Of a stretch of DNA of 64,000 nt, positions 1 to 10,260 are shown piece by piece. The notes under the pieces were generated by a model. It had not been told where the DNA came from, did not search any database, and worked only from the letters and a program-made list of their open reading frames with translations. The position numbers and the translations under genes are program-made. How positions within the stretch are numbered: the first letter of the stretch is position 1; every line of letters starts with the position of its first letter. Source of the DNA: Dryas octopetala (taxonomy: Eukaryota > Streptophyta > Magnoliopsida > Rosales > Rosaceae); the NCBI GenBank assembly GCA_963921425.1, contig OY992833.1, positions 18,951,738-19,015,737 of the forward strand, written 5' to 3'.

Positions 1-78
1 TTTTAAGTCATGGTTTGCTATTTATTCAATTAATGTTTGCATTTCCACCCAACATTGGATTCTCCCTTATTAACCACA

Positions 79-171
79 GACTGATGCATGCTTTACAGTA
101 GATAAGACTGATGCATGCTTTACAGTAGATAAGACTGATGCATGCTTTACAGTAGATAAGACTGATGCATG
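79..171. repeat. 27-bp tandem repeat, about 3.4 copies
   Basis: Three complete 27-bp units start at 79, 106 and 133. A fourth, partial unit starts at 160. Each contains GACTGATGCATGC followed by TTTACAGTAGATAA. The complete units look identical, so the expansion is recent. The array lies about 150 bp upstream of the transposase ORF, in what is probably its promoter or 5' leader, and inside the Harbinger element if its left end lies outside the window. Confidence 0.9.
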
Positions 172-317
172 AAATGACTACACCATCATAAAGCAAATGA
201 ATGTGGACTATTCATTCCTTATCTCAAATGCAAGTGGTTTCAGTATAAATACCACTATATTTACCATGTTACACTCAATCTTATTTCAGGATCATTTCTC
301 ATTCCATAAACACCCAA

Positions 318-1670
318 ATGAATACTTTGTATGTGTATTCATCCTCCTCCTCGTCTTCGGACTCTGATGCTGAATGGGATAGGGAAGAGGATGGAAGGGA
401 GATGGTGGGTAAGTTGATTGTGTCAATGGGTCATACCGTCGTCGCCGGTACACCAAGGCATGGCGGTACTTCTTCAAATCGCCGGTACACACACCGGAAT
501 CGAGAAGCCGCCCACGAACGTCTCATGGACAACTACTTCATCCCCTCGCCAATCGAGGACACCGTGACTTTCCGCAGGCGATACCGCATGCACCAACCGC
601 TATTCAATAGAATTCTCGAAGCGGTCTGCCTCCAGGATGAGTATTTCCGGCCAACAGTTGATGCCGTCGGTAGAGTGGGTTGCACACCTCACCAAAAGGT
701 GACTGCAGCACTGCGGGTGATGGCATATGGCATTCCATATGATTTGGTCTCAGAGTCAATGACCATTAGCCAAACCACCATACGACAATCATTCTTGAAG
801 TTCGTGAGAGCCATCACTGACGTCTTCGGACTAGAGTATCTCCGGAGGCCTACTCCGACCGATTTGAGGAAACTTTTGCGAAAGGGGAGCCGTAGAGGAT
901 TTCCAGGTATGATTGGTAGCTTGGATTGCATGCATTGGGTATGGCAAAATTGCCCAATGGCCGAGCAAGCTGTGTACCGTGGGCATTATCGTGTCCCAAC
1001 AGTTATCCTTGAAGCCGTTGCTGGGTACGACACGTGGATATGGCATGCAAATTTTGGTATACCTGGGTCGAATAATGATATCAATGTGCTGGACTGTTCT
1101 CATCTCTTTGATGATATGATTTCCGGCCGAAACCACAGGGTGAAATTCACTGTGAATGGGATAGACTACACCATTCCATACTTTCTTGCAGATGGGATCT
1201 ACCCTCAATGGTCAACTCTTATCACTACATTGCACAGTCCCGTTCTTCCCCACCATAAGTTGTTTGCCGCTCGACAGGAGGGATACAGGAAGGATGTGGA
1301 GAGGGCGTTCGGAATTTTAAAAGCCCGGTGGCAGATTATAAAACGACCTGCTCGTTATTGGCGTCCGATTGAGCTTGGGTATATCATGAAGGCGTGCATA
1401 ATATTGCACAATATGATCGTGGAGGATGAGCGCCCTGAGGATGACGGTAGGGATGACCCAATAGACCCAGAAGCGAGCACTAGAAGGGCAGAAGCTGAAT
1501 ACGAAGGTGTAGAACCATGTCCGACCGGTGCCGCTCCATCATCATTACCTGAGATGAATGTTCGTCGGAATTTGCTTAGGGACCGAAATGTCAACGAATC
1601 CCTAAAAACTAATTTGATTGAGCACATCTGGATCCGAGAGGGGAACCCACCACTTGCCCCAACATATTGA
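318..1670 (+). CDS. PIF/Harbinger-type transposase (HARBI1/ALP1-like nuclease)
   Basis: Intact 450-aa ORF starting at an ATG about 30 bp after a possible 5'-UTR splice acceptor (TTTCAG near 289). The N-terminus has a serine run and an acidic stretch (residues 8-28), followed by a basic, DNA-binding-like region. The catalytic core shows the order expected for the plant DDE superfamily of Harbinger elements: LDCMHW (Asp203), GSNNDINVL (about 251-258), ADGIYPQW (Asp292) and DVERAFG (Glu328). In this family the transposase cuts and reinserts the element together with a Myb-like partner protein, which is not seen in the window. No frameshift or stop is present, so the copy may be young or under selection. 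A domesticated ALP1-like host gene is the alternative, but the flanking repeats favour a transposon. Confidence 0.9.
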   Translation: MNTLYVYSSSSSSSDSDAEWDREEDGREMVGKLIVSMGHTVVAGTPRHGGTSSNRRYTHRNREAAHERLMDNYFIPSPIEDTVTFRRRYRMHQPLFNRILEAVCLQDEYFRPTVDAVGRVGCTPHQKVTAALRVMAYGIPYDLVSESMTISQTTIRQSFLKFVRAITDVFGLEYLRRPTPTDLRKLLRKGSRRGFPGMIGSLDCMHWVWQNCPMAEQAVYRGHYRVPTVILEAVAGYDTWIWHANFGIPGSNNDINVLDCSHLFDDMISGRNHRVKFTVNGIDYTIPYFLADGIYPQWSTLITTLHSPVLPHHKLFAARQEGYRKDVERAFGILKARWQIIKRPARYWRPIELGYIMKACIILHNMIVEDERPEDDGRDDPIDPEASTRRAEAEYEGVEPCPTGAAPSSLPEMNVRRNLLRDRNVNESLKTNLIEHIWIREGNPPLAPTY

Positions 1671-2142
1671 CGACCTGGATCATGGTTCGTCAATATTGTT
1701 CTCATTATGATTGTTGTTGTTGTTTTTTCTTTAAATCATCGTATTGTTCTTGTTTTTTTTTCCTTTTAGTGATCATGTTGTACTTGTTTTTCCTTTAAAT
1801 CATCGTGTTGTTTTTCTTGTTTGTGGTTGTTGAAGTCCCGATGTTGTAAGGCTTATGTTGTCTAATTTATGAAATTTTCTTATTTTAAATATATTCAATA
1901 TTGACCTTATTTTGAAGATCTCATTAAAATAAGATCACTAGAATCATTTTTATTATACTTTAAATTTAAAATTATCAATTAAATATCACTTAATCAATAT
2001 TAGGCATATTTTAAATATGTATAAAACACTGTGACCCAAAATGGGTCACAGCACCATAAATGGGAGAATTGGGTCACAGCACTATTTGTGACCCAAAATG
2101 GGTTTTGGGTCACAAAAAATGGCTTTACCATAGTGGAAGGCC
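1671..2142 (+). mobile_element. 3' non-coding end of the Harbinger element with hairpins
   Basis: After the transposase stop comes an AT-rich 3' region with a small internal duplication (TTTAAATCATCGT near 1732 and 1794). Near 2030-2118 are two inverted repeats built from GTGACCCA and TGGGTCAC. The candidate right terminus reads, in reverse, GGCCTTCCACTATGG and abuts TTA at 2143-2145, the usual Harbinger target triplet. The matching left terminus is not visible, so this boundary is tentative. Confidence 0.45.
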
Positions 2143-2247
2143 TTACAAAGTGGGACTGGTTTAAATGACCCAACAAAAAAAAATTAACCCCACCACACAA
2201 AGAAAATAGAAGAAAAAAACAACAAAAAACCAAGGCAACAGAAATCG

Positions 2248-2640
2248 GGTCAATATTGGATAATGGTGCTTCTGGATGTTTGGGTTAACTTGATAGAGAC
2301 AAAGTTAGCTACATTAATTGAGAGTAGCATGAAAAGGATATGTAGCTGTGGCAACCATTGCCAATTGATAACGAATTTAGAATGAGAAGATAACTAGTGT
2401 ACAAAAGGCTCTAGATCGAAAATTCTGATACCATAAAAAAGAATGTAATTGCTTAATTCAACTAAAGAGTTACAAGACTTATTTATAGGAGACTGGAAAA
2501 CAATCATCTCCTATAACTCAGCAAAACAAATGCGGATAATAACAATCTTATTTCTATCAAAACCACAACTAATAAATTCAAAACAACCTAGGGTCCCAGA
2601 CATCCAGAAGCACCATTATCCAATAGTCAACCCCAAACAA
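2248..2640 (-). mobile_element. Rearranged Copia-like LTR relic with inverted arms
   Basis: The stretch at about 2248-2288 is the inverted complement of about 2596-2636; both contain TTGGATAATGGTGCTTCTGG. Between them, CTGATACCAT (2425-2434) is the complement of ATGGTATCAG, resembling the initiator-Met tRNA primer site next to many plant Copia LTRs. No coding sequence survives. It reads as a fragment of a minus-strand retroelement joined to an inverted piece of its own LTR. Confidence 0.45.
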
Positions 2641-2718
2641 AACTGTAGATCTACTCCCGTGTTGACTTGAAAGAGAGCAGTCTGTATATACAACTTGCTG
2701 TCATATATAATAAACTCT

Positions 2719-2865
2719 TCACATAATTGTACACTGAGTGGAAGCAAAGATATTTCCTAGGTCGTTGGCGTCGCGGTCCATCTCTAAGAAAAACTCCTCC
2801 ACCAGCAGCTTGATGTCGTCTGGGGCATCTTTGTAATAAACGAATGCCGTTTGGCTCAACTCCAT
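2719..2865 (-). CDS. 48-aa EF-hand-like microprotein ending in a CaaX motif
   Basis: A small uninterrupted ORF from ATG (2865-2863) to TGA, with an in-frame stop upstream. Its first 40 residues resemble the start of the EF-hand/ZZ proteins at 7635-9283 and 16929-19116: a helix with FVYYKDAP (theirs is EAYYNHGT), then EEFFLEMDRDAND (theirs is MDFFRAMDTNRDG). The loop is irregular: the acidic positions are kept, but Gly and Ile are shifted by two residues, so calcium binding is doubtful. It ends in CTIM, a canonical CaaX box of the type usually farnesylated; the larger proteins end in CAIM. A TATA-like sequence lies about 95 bp upstream, near 2957-2970. It may be a real microprotein gene or a decayed fusion of first and last exons of the larger family. 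Confidence 0.5.
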   Translation of the reverse strand: MELSQTAFVYYKDAPDDIKLLVEEFFLEMDRDANDLGNIFASTQCTIM

Positions 2866-3819
2866 TGATTTCTGGTCTTGATAGAGGACCTTGCGGCCTA
2901 GCTATATAGCTAGCTAGCAAGGGAAGTTATAAATTGCAAGAGGGTGTGTGTATACATGATGTATATATAGAGGCGTATGGTTTCCAGGGACCTTCCAATA
3001 TCAACATCCAGGGACCCCATACGACAAGAAAAAATGGCAAACGACAGCATATTCAGAATCTGTAGGAAGTCGGCCACGTACGGTCACTTTCCACAAAAAC
3101 AAATGTTCTTTCTCTATAGTTTCCTTTTGGGAAAAGATTTTGTTTCCTATTAGGGCACGAAATATATGTGCCCTAATCCTATGTGACAAAATTAAATAAT
3201 ACACATCATTCTTTTATTTTTTTGGTGATTATACACATCACCATCTATTTTTAATATGAAATTAATATCATATTTATTGAAAGATCATCTTATTTAACCC
3301 AAATCTAATGGTTTGTATTTATACTTAGTTTGTTATCCTCTCCATATTCAAAATTTGAAATCTTCTTATCACAAAAAAAATTTTGAACAACAATTTGATC
3401 TTCTCCCATGGATTAATTGTTGCTATTTTCTCTCTCAAAGAATCCAACGGATTTTGCATTTGGGTTATCTTCTCTCATAAATTGCTTTTCTCCCTAAAAC
3501 TAAAACTTAAATCCTAAACAAAATAATTGGATTGAGTGTTTTTTTTTTTCCTCTCAAAAAATTATTCTAATTAATGGTTTAATCGACTTTTAGAAATAAT
3601 GACTACCTAATTATCCATATTTTCTGTTTTGTAATGCATATAGTATATATGCGCAGGAGCTTCAAGAGTGTGGACGTTTTCATGGAGAAATTATTGAATA
3701 GGGTTGCCTACCCATGTGTATGGTACTACCATTCTATGCTACGACATCATATATATTGTTTATTTTAAGAAAATGTAAGCTTTAACTGAAATAAGCATAC
3801 ATGTACTCATAATTAGAGG
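2866..3819. other. Intergenic: TATA-like site, then AT-rich sequence
   Basis: A TATATATA run at about 2957-2970 suits a minus-strand promoter for the 48-aa ORF. The rest, including the CT-rich lines around 3400-3550, contains no ORF or repeat structure I can support. Confidence 0.5.
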
Positions 3820-3983
3820 TTGTACAAGGGACCAAGATTCCCTAATTATTTCCTTCCCATGCTTTAATCTTGGCCATCAAAGAGAGAGTATAGAGAGATA
3901 AAAAGGGGAAGAGGTGGAAGGGTTGATGGCCAAGATTAAAAGCATGGTAGGGAAATGGGTAGAGGATTATAGTCCTTGTACAA
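3820..3983. mobile_element. Hairpin MITE with about 60-bp inverted repeats
   Basis: The left arm begins TTGTACAAGG and contains CATGCTTTAATCTTGGCCAT near 3859. The right arm contains the complement ATGGCCAAGATTAAAAGCAT near 3925 and ends CCTTGTACAA. The two arms pair over most of about 60 bp around a purine-rich loop (AGAGAGAG and GGGGAAGAGG). A transcript would fold into a long stem. No target duplication was certain, so the superfamily is open. Confidence 0.7.
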
Positions 3984-4689
3984 GACACGTGGCACGACTA
4001 CCCAATTAAAGAATCATTTTGAACCTTTTATATGTGGTAGGTTATTTTTTCAAAAATCATTTCTAAAAAAAAAAAATAATGATAAATTACTTAAGATTTG
4101 TAATATAGTGATCGATTCGAGAAAACTATGTTGACATTCAATATAGATAGACCTGGCAAACGGGTCGTGTTTTGCGGGTTCGGGTCAAGCATGACACGAC
4201 CCGTTAAACTACGAGTGACAAAAACCCCAACACGAACACGACTCGTTTTCTTAACGGGTGAACACGACACGACCCGTTCTACCCGTTAAGAAAATAAATA
4301 TTTTTAAATAAAATTATAATTAATATATGTTTTACAAATTACAATACTCCAAAAATTACATAAATTACAGACTCCACACCGATCCATCGGACAAATATAC
4401 ATAGGAGACTAATTTTCAAAGAATACCCAATCCTTGGTAAAACCATTTCTTTCTATTTCTATCTTTACTTCTGTCGCCCTTCTTCTCGAATTTTCGCTGC
4501 AACCCAACATGAAGAGTATGATTTAAGATCAAAATATCAAATATTCTAAAAAAATGACAGTTTTTTACAAATTCAATTAGCTAAGAATTTCATTTTCCAG
4601 TGGAAAGTAAATGCAAAAATTCTAATTTGAATTCTAATTACCGTTTTCCTTCAGAATTTTAAGCAAACATTGATATATATATATCTAAA

Positions 4690-5119
4690 AATATATATGT
4701 GTACCTACGATACAGAGGGTGATGATGCCAACTATGAATAGCAGTAATTGGATTCTCCTCTTCTGGAAATCCATGGGGTTGTTTCTACAGAGAGAGAGAG
4801 AAACAAAGCTGAGAGAAATGGCTTCGTTCGACGCGTACGACATCGACGATGAAGAACTCGACGCGTACGACAGCGATGGCGACGAACTCAGCTTGCAGAT
4901 GCTTTGGTTCAAGCTCACCCCGTGCTCTTCTTCTTCGAGTCGACACTCCCCGAAGCCATCGATCCATGCTCCAGTGAGAGATTGAGCGTCGATCACATCG
5001 TCCGAAGCCTTCTTCTGCTATCTCACGCTCTGGTTTAAGGCTTCAAGCCTTCTCTGAGTTGTGGACTTTTGGGTTTGTTAAGAGATTGAGTCTGTGACTC
5101 TATGTGTGTGTGTGCATGT

Positions 5120-5180
<61 letters not shown>
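4690..5180 (-). pseudogene. Captured 5' end of a host gene inside the hAT element
   Basis: Minus-strand reading gives a long AG/CT microsatellite (5119-5177, typical of a plant 5' UTR), overlapping start codons, and near 4773 an ATG opening MDFQKRRIQLL followed by a hydrophobic run (LFIVGIITLCIV). That resembles the signal-anchor start of a plant membrane protein. A donor-like GTAC follows near 4700, and a possible acceptor with a lysine/arginine-rich stretch lies near 4490. I do not recognise the parent gene. The segment looks like promoter, UTR and first exon captured by the transposon. Confidence 0.45.
5119..5177. repeat. (AG)n microsatellite
   Basis: Nearly pure AG dinucleotide run of about 58 bp inside the hAT element, in the part that resembles a 5' UTR on the minus strand. 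Confidence 0.95.
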
Positions 5181-5442
5181 GGGGGGAGGCGGCTGAGTGA
5201 GTGTTGAAGTGAAATTAGGTTATGGTTGTTTTTGTCAAGTATATGAAATTACTTAAATGCCCTTATTTCTTAACGGGTCTAACGGGTTTTGTGGGTTGGC
5301 ACTGACACGACCCGTTATCTTAACGGGTTGTTATCGGGTCAACACGATTTTGACACGACCCATTAAGCTCCAACCCAAACCCGCAAATTTGCAGGTTGTT
5401 CCGGATCGTGTTAACGGGTCGTGGCAAGTTTTGCCAGGTCTA

Positions 5443-6420
5443 AATATAGATTCTTTTTTTAGGATATATATATAATATGAATGTTCATTTAAAATACATT
5501 CTAATTTGTTATAGTCGAAAATGATTCTGCCACGTGCAAGACTAGGATTCGATCTATATTACTGGACCTCTAGCGTCCTTTTAATGCAATATTTATAGTC
5601 CAGCAACCCAAAACCCTAATCCTTCCTTTTGGCATTGCTAACAAGTGTACACTCTGGAAGTGATCTAAATTTCTGGCATTAGGACAGCTAGAACCAGCCT
5701 TTTTGCCAGCTTTCTGGACATGTCTCATCATACAAATGTTTGTGTGCCTTCGTCCTTGAAGATTCTTTCGGCCAAGTATTGCTGAGAGCCTCAATTCCTC
5801 TTCGCCCATGTTTAAGAAGTTTACACTTACACGGGCCTTAACATTGGGCCATCTTGTTGGTTTGGGCCTCAAATCTTGATTTTCGATATTGACTTCAAAT
5901 TCAAATCTTAGGCCTCAAGCCCAATGCTAATTCCTTATGGGAAAATGGGAATAAAGTTATAGACATGATCATAATTTTTTTCCCAACACTCAGAGTTCGA
6001 TTCCCTCTTCTTTAGAACAAAAAAAATATATTCGAATTATCTGATAATAACATAGTTAAATATATAATTAAATGAATTTTTGTTTAAACTTATTTATTTT
6101 TTAAGTCTGTGTAGAAAAATAAATCCTTCTTATCATTGAACTGTAGGAAAAATTATAAGATATAATCGATATACCGTTATATGATATAACCAATTCAACG
6201 TATAAGAATATTATTGGACGATGTGTTTATATTAGTAGAGTATAATATTAATAACATCCACTCATATTATAACACATAAACTAATTATACACTTGTCAAT
6301 ATATCAGTTATACAGAATAATCTCGAACTATAGACACAAAACATTAGACATACACACATATTCCTTTTTTTTTCATGCCTTTTTAAATATTTTTATAAAT
6401 TAATGTAGATGTCGACACTA
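5443..6420. other. Intergenic, AT-rich; no gene recognised
   Basis: A minus-strand ORF of about 100 codons at 5570-5872 is basic and cysteine-containing but matches no family I recognise; its base composition is less AT-rich than its surroundings. The remainder is AT-rich without clear structure. Confidence 0.4.
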
Positions 6421-6459
6421 CCTGGCTCTCTGTATACACACATATACTTGAAATGAAGG

Positions 6460-6940
6460 CTTGGAAGACAAGACCAAGACACAGTCCAAGACAGGAAGAC
6501 CAAGAACACTTGACTTGCAGCCTGCAAGTGCAAGTTGACAAACCGTGTTCACGATCGATCGATCTAATTATTCATTAACAAAGAAAATGAAAGCAGAAAG
6601 CAGGACAAGATAGACAACCCGACAAATAAGCTCTTTCATAGCGACAACTTGCGTCAAGTCCACTCCTTGCATTAAGTCAACTCCTTGCGCGCGTGTATGC
6701 TCAGTCGTTCTCTAGAAAGATTGTCCTTTTTTAAGTAAATTATAAATTCTTACTATATGTAAATTATTTCTTAGACTTTTGGGTTTTGTTACAATTATAT
6801 AACTAGTCCCCAGTCGTTTGATTTCTGTGATACAAACCTTAATTAATTAGTCACTGGGCAACTTTTTTATATTTTTTTATCTGTACGTTAACAATTGGGC
6901 AAGTTAATTAGAAATTAACAATAGTTAACAATATATATTT
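6460..6940. repeat. Duplicated block L, first copy
   Basis: This block (with CCAAGACACAGTCCAAGA, CTCTTTCATAGCGAC and TTAGTCACTGGGCAA) recurs at about 20925-21495 and, in part, at 19386-19595. It lies just left of the first EF-hand/ZZ gene, and its other copies lie just right of the second, so it belongs to the same segmental duplication. It has no coding potential I can see. Confidence 0.85.
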
Positions 6941-7191
6941 CATTTAAGTATTGCATGCAATATTTGTTTAGTAATTAAATTTGCAGCCGATCTTTTGACT
7001 TCCCTTTGCTATATGCAATATATATTTCTGATTTTGTTGATGTCTCTATTGCTAGAGATGTTGTAGTGTACGTAGTTGCTTTGGTTTTGGGCTTCGGTTT
7101 CCAAAGCATAAAAAAATTAGTGATTAAATCTATGTCTATATGTGTAGAATTTTAGAATTATATATATATATATATTATATGTGACAATGTG

Positions 7192-7220
7192 GAATGTGGA
7201 ATGTGGAATGTGGAATGTGT
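7192..7220. repeat. GGAATGT tandem repeat, 4 units
   Basis: Four successive 7-bp units in AT-rich DNA left of the first EF-hand/ZZ gene. Confidence 0.8.
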
Positions 7221-7634
7221 CGTTTCACGTTAGAAAATTATAGCCTTATAATTGCATATAAGAGTTTTGACTTATCCTTCTATTGTCAATCGGTTTTTAA
7301 TTAAGTATTTTATTTTCTTTTATAAAATCATAGTACGTTCACCCATGCCACTCAATATGAGTTGATATGCGTCCAATTTCCTTCAATATCATTGATACTA
7401 ATATCCAACAAACTTTTATTAAAGTGAAAAAACGTAACACACACAAATACAAGAAACTTTTATTAAAAAAAAAAAAAAAAAAACACATTTAACTAATAAA
7501 CCTAAATGTTGAAGTTCAATAAAAAGCCTCTGGAGCTCAAATTTAGTAGCTCTAGAATTATTATTTAGTTCTAGCATAGAAACTAATTAATAACTAGAGT
7601 ACTCGCTCCAAGCAAACCTTTGTTGTATATAACA

Positions 7635-7764
7635 TCACATAATTGCACAATTAGAAAAAGCAGTAGCGACACTTGCAGTAGCAAGAGCTATCTCAAATAG
7701 GTTGAATGCTTCGAACAATGATGACCATCTATTCTGAAAATATACAAACAAAGGATAACATCAC

Positions 7765-7798
<34 letters not shown>

Positions 7799-9283
7799 TA
7801 GAAAATTAAGCATCTATGCAATGTGAAAATACACCTTTCTTTCTTCTTTATTTTTTAATTTTTTTTTTGTCGAATAGTTCATATATATATACACCTATAA
7901 TCCTTAATATTAACACTGATCGAAATGGACATGACAACGAAATCAAAAAAACGTAGTACTCACCCTTTCAGGTGGATGTGGATGCCAAACATTGTAATTA
8001 TGAATATACACTGGAGGAGTACTTTGCGGAACTGGATTAGTGATTGCCTACATCAATTAAAATTACAGAACATTAGAGCAACACAAATTAATCATATAGC
8101 GCTTATATATTAACTTCATCATTAATTATCAAACATGATAAGTTAATTTTTCCAATAATGTTGGGACCACATTTTAGTACCAAATTACCATTTCTCTAAT
8201 AGAGGTAGGAGCTACTTGTATTGATGAGTCTCAGAGAGGTGGTACGTACATAATGTGATATCAAAATGTGATCCGATAGCATTACTCTATTTTTTCAATT
8301 TGTAGAAGTATACCAATTAATTTCATGCATGTGCACATACATCTTTTTGGCACATTTGAATGGAAATTGAAGTATTAAGCACACAATAATTCATATACAT
8401 AGTTCAAAACTTCAAAATGTACAGAGTGAAAGAACCAAATTAAACATATGAAACTCTAGCGCTAGTTTGGATTAACTGAACACTAAAAGCCATATATCTA
8501 GGAAAAGTAGAGAAAAGATACATGCACTACAAAATTAAGATAAAGAAAAGACACAAAAACATAAGTGAATTTAGATTTTCTGCTAATTTAAAAAATGAAC
8601 GGTTTTTATTATGAATCAATTAACACCGTAAAACGACGTAATTTTTATTAATTAGTATGAGATTAGCAAAGAAGGATTAGTAAAGGATCCAAATCCAAAA
8701 GGGAAGTCATCTAAGATTAATTCCTCTAACATATAGCAAATTAATAGTAGTACAAAAAAAATATATCAAAGTCGATCTTTACCAAGTGGAGATTTGGTGG
8801 AACATTTGGAAGAAGCAGCCCTCTTTTGGAGCGTAGCAACATGTGGTTATCCAAGAAATTTGAATGGCGGTGATGGAAATTGCTTGAGGCATAGCAGGCA
8901 GCACATAGATCGTAGCTAGGAAGCCTAGGATCGTAAACAACTCCATCAAAGCACGTAACGCACGTGAAATACAAGCCGCAGAGGTACACTCCACATTCAC
9001 ACCCTTGGCACCACATGCTCCTGGTTCGAACGATGTAGAAGAAAGTGAGCACTTCTTTGAAATCCAGGCCTCCATCTCCGTTTCTGTCCAGACTTGCGAA
9101 GAGGTTGGGGTCCCCGATGGTGTAGCCGCGCTGCCGGAGGAACTCGGTGAACTCAGAGCAGTTGATTCGCCCGTCACGGTTTGTGTCCATGGCCCGAAAG
9201 AAATCCATAGCTCGTTCCTTTTGGTCTAAAGTGCCATGGTTATAGTATGCTTCAGCTGCTGCATGTATTTCTTCCATTTCCAA
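7635..9283 (-). CDS. EF-hand pair plus ZZ/DC1-like zinc finger protein with CaaX tail, copy 1
   Basis: Three exons: 8783-9283, 7964-8047 and 7635-7733, with GT-AG introns all in phase 0, give 227 aa. Two canonical EF-hand loops lie at residues 33-44 (D-N-D-G-I-E) and 66-77 (D-N-D-G-L-E). A cysteine/histidine module at about 92-145 (CQGC, CVTC, YDLCAACY, HHRH) resembles a ZZ or DC1 zinc finger. The second exon is proline-rich. The third encodes a mostly hydrophobic helix and ends in CAIM, a CaaX box predicting farnesylation and membrane attachment. Related plant proteins exist but their function is largely unknown; calcium-dependent recruitment at a membrane is inference. A TATA-like box about 95 bp upstream (9371-9382) supports the start. 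The track-like reading through 8741 enters intron 1. Confidence 0.85.
7764..7795. repeat. (TA)n microsatellite in intron 2
   Basis: AT dinucleotide run inside intron 2 of the first EF-hand/ZZ gene. The second copy has only a short version, and the truncated third copy has a long one again near 19250. Confidence 0.9.
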
Positions 9284-9367
9284 TTTAGAAACGTACCAGC
9301 TGGTTTCTAATTGGACTAAATAACTGATCTGCTCTGGAATATATGTTCAATTCCAGTAGCTATATGC

Positions 9368-9385
9368 CTCTATATATAAAGAGGG
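9368..9385 (-). promoter_or_regulatory. TATA-like box of EF-hand/ZZ copy 1
   Basis: Minus-strand TTTATATATAGAGG about 95 bp upstream of the start codon. Copy 2 lacks this sequence because its homology ends about 12 bp upstream of its ATG. Confidence 0.55.
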
Positions 9386-10260
9386 ATCGGAGTTTAAATT
9401 AATAAAATAAATATATAATTAAGTACAGTTTTTCTTATATATATATTTATGAATAATATATACTTGGATTTCCTTTCAACTCTTGTTGGAGGCCGGAGCT
9501 CTTTCAATCTACTCTCACAAAATTATGTCCTTTTGTCTTTTTATAGTATGTATTAATTAATTGTTCTATACATATATAAAGTCCAGGTCTCCAAACTCTC
9601 TCAGCTTGTATTCTTAACTGAATGGTTTCAAAATAAAAGAAGACCAACGCTGCTGACTGAGTCTTATATATGTTGGAAATATAAAATTAATGTATTTTTT
9701 GGTTTACATTCTAATATAGCAATTTAATTAAGCTTCTAGAACTAATATAGATCGGATTAATTCAAATTTTCTATTTTCAAAGGTTTAGAGATTTAAAACT
9801 ATAAACCTTTTAAAATATAAAATTATGTATTTATTACCAAGAAGTAAAATTTTGGTTTCGAGAAAATTTTCGATGGAAATTTCGACAGAAATTTTTGTGA
9901 AAATTGAGATTAAAATTTCAATTTCGTCAAAATTAGACAAAAACGACGGAAATTTTGAATGAAACTTGACCATATATTTATTTAACATATTATCTACTAC
10001 ATTGATAAAAAATATTGAAGAAACTAAATTATATAGTAGGTTTCATGTTATATAAGATGAATATAAAGCGCGCTGAAGACAAATACTGTTAAAAAAATAG
10101 GTCACTAGCTAGTTTATAATTATATAAATAACACCTCAAATTTATTTATATTACAATATTAAATTATGAATTAAATAACTATTCAATAAGATGAATATAA
10201 CGCATGTTGGAGCCTTGGAGGCACATACTATTAAATAAAAATGGCTCACTAATTAACAAT
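9386..10260. other. Promoter side of EF-hand copy 1, then AT-rich repeats
   Basis: Around 9840-9960 are repeated motifs of the form GAAATTTCGACAGAAATTT in both orientations, resembling a degenerate dispersed repeat. An imperfect direct repeat of about 80 bp lies at about 10051-10135 and 10191-10270 (both with AGATGAATATAA, then GGTCACTA or GCTCACTA). No gene is visible. A 5' terminus of the CACTA element that follows was searched for here and not found. Confidence 0.5.

Larger units (their letters stand above)
4148..5442. mobile_element. Non-autonomous hAT element carrying a gene fragment
   Basis: The termini are inverted: TAGACCTGGCAAA at the left and, read inward from the right, TAGACCTGGCAAA. 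A perfect 8-bp target duplication, AATATAGA, lies at 4140-4147 and 5443-5450, as expected of hAT elements. Many ACGGGT and ACCCGT motifs crowd both subterminal regions in both orientations, as transposase-binding repeats do. The interior encodes no transposase. It holds a gene-like segment at about 4430-5180, annotated separately. Confidence 0.9.

Noticed and set aside
8741..8782. Extension of the EF-hand ORF to a 180-aa protein ending in an aromatic tail
   Set aside because: The codons after 8783 follow a good GT donor (GTAAAG) and are AT-rich; splicing to 8047 and 7733 continues the frame to the CaaX-ended protein in both copies.
8779..9229. Overlapping ORFs on both strands of the EF-hand exon (and the same at 18612-19062)
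   Set aside because: They are shadows of the real exon: they recur only because the gene is duplicated, and they show no domain.
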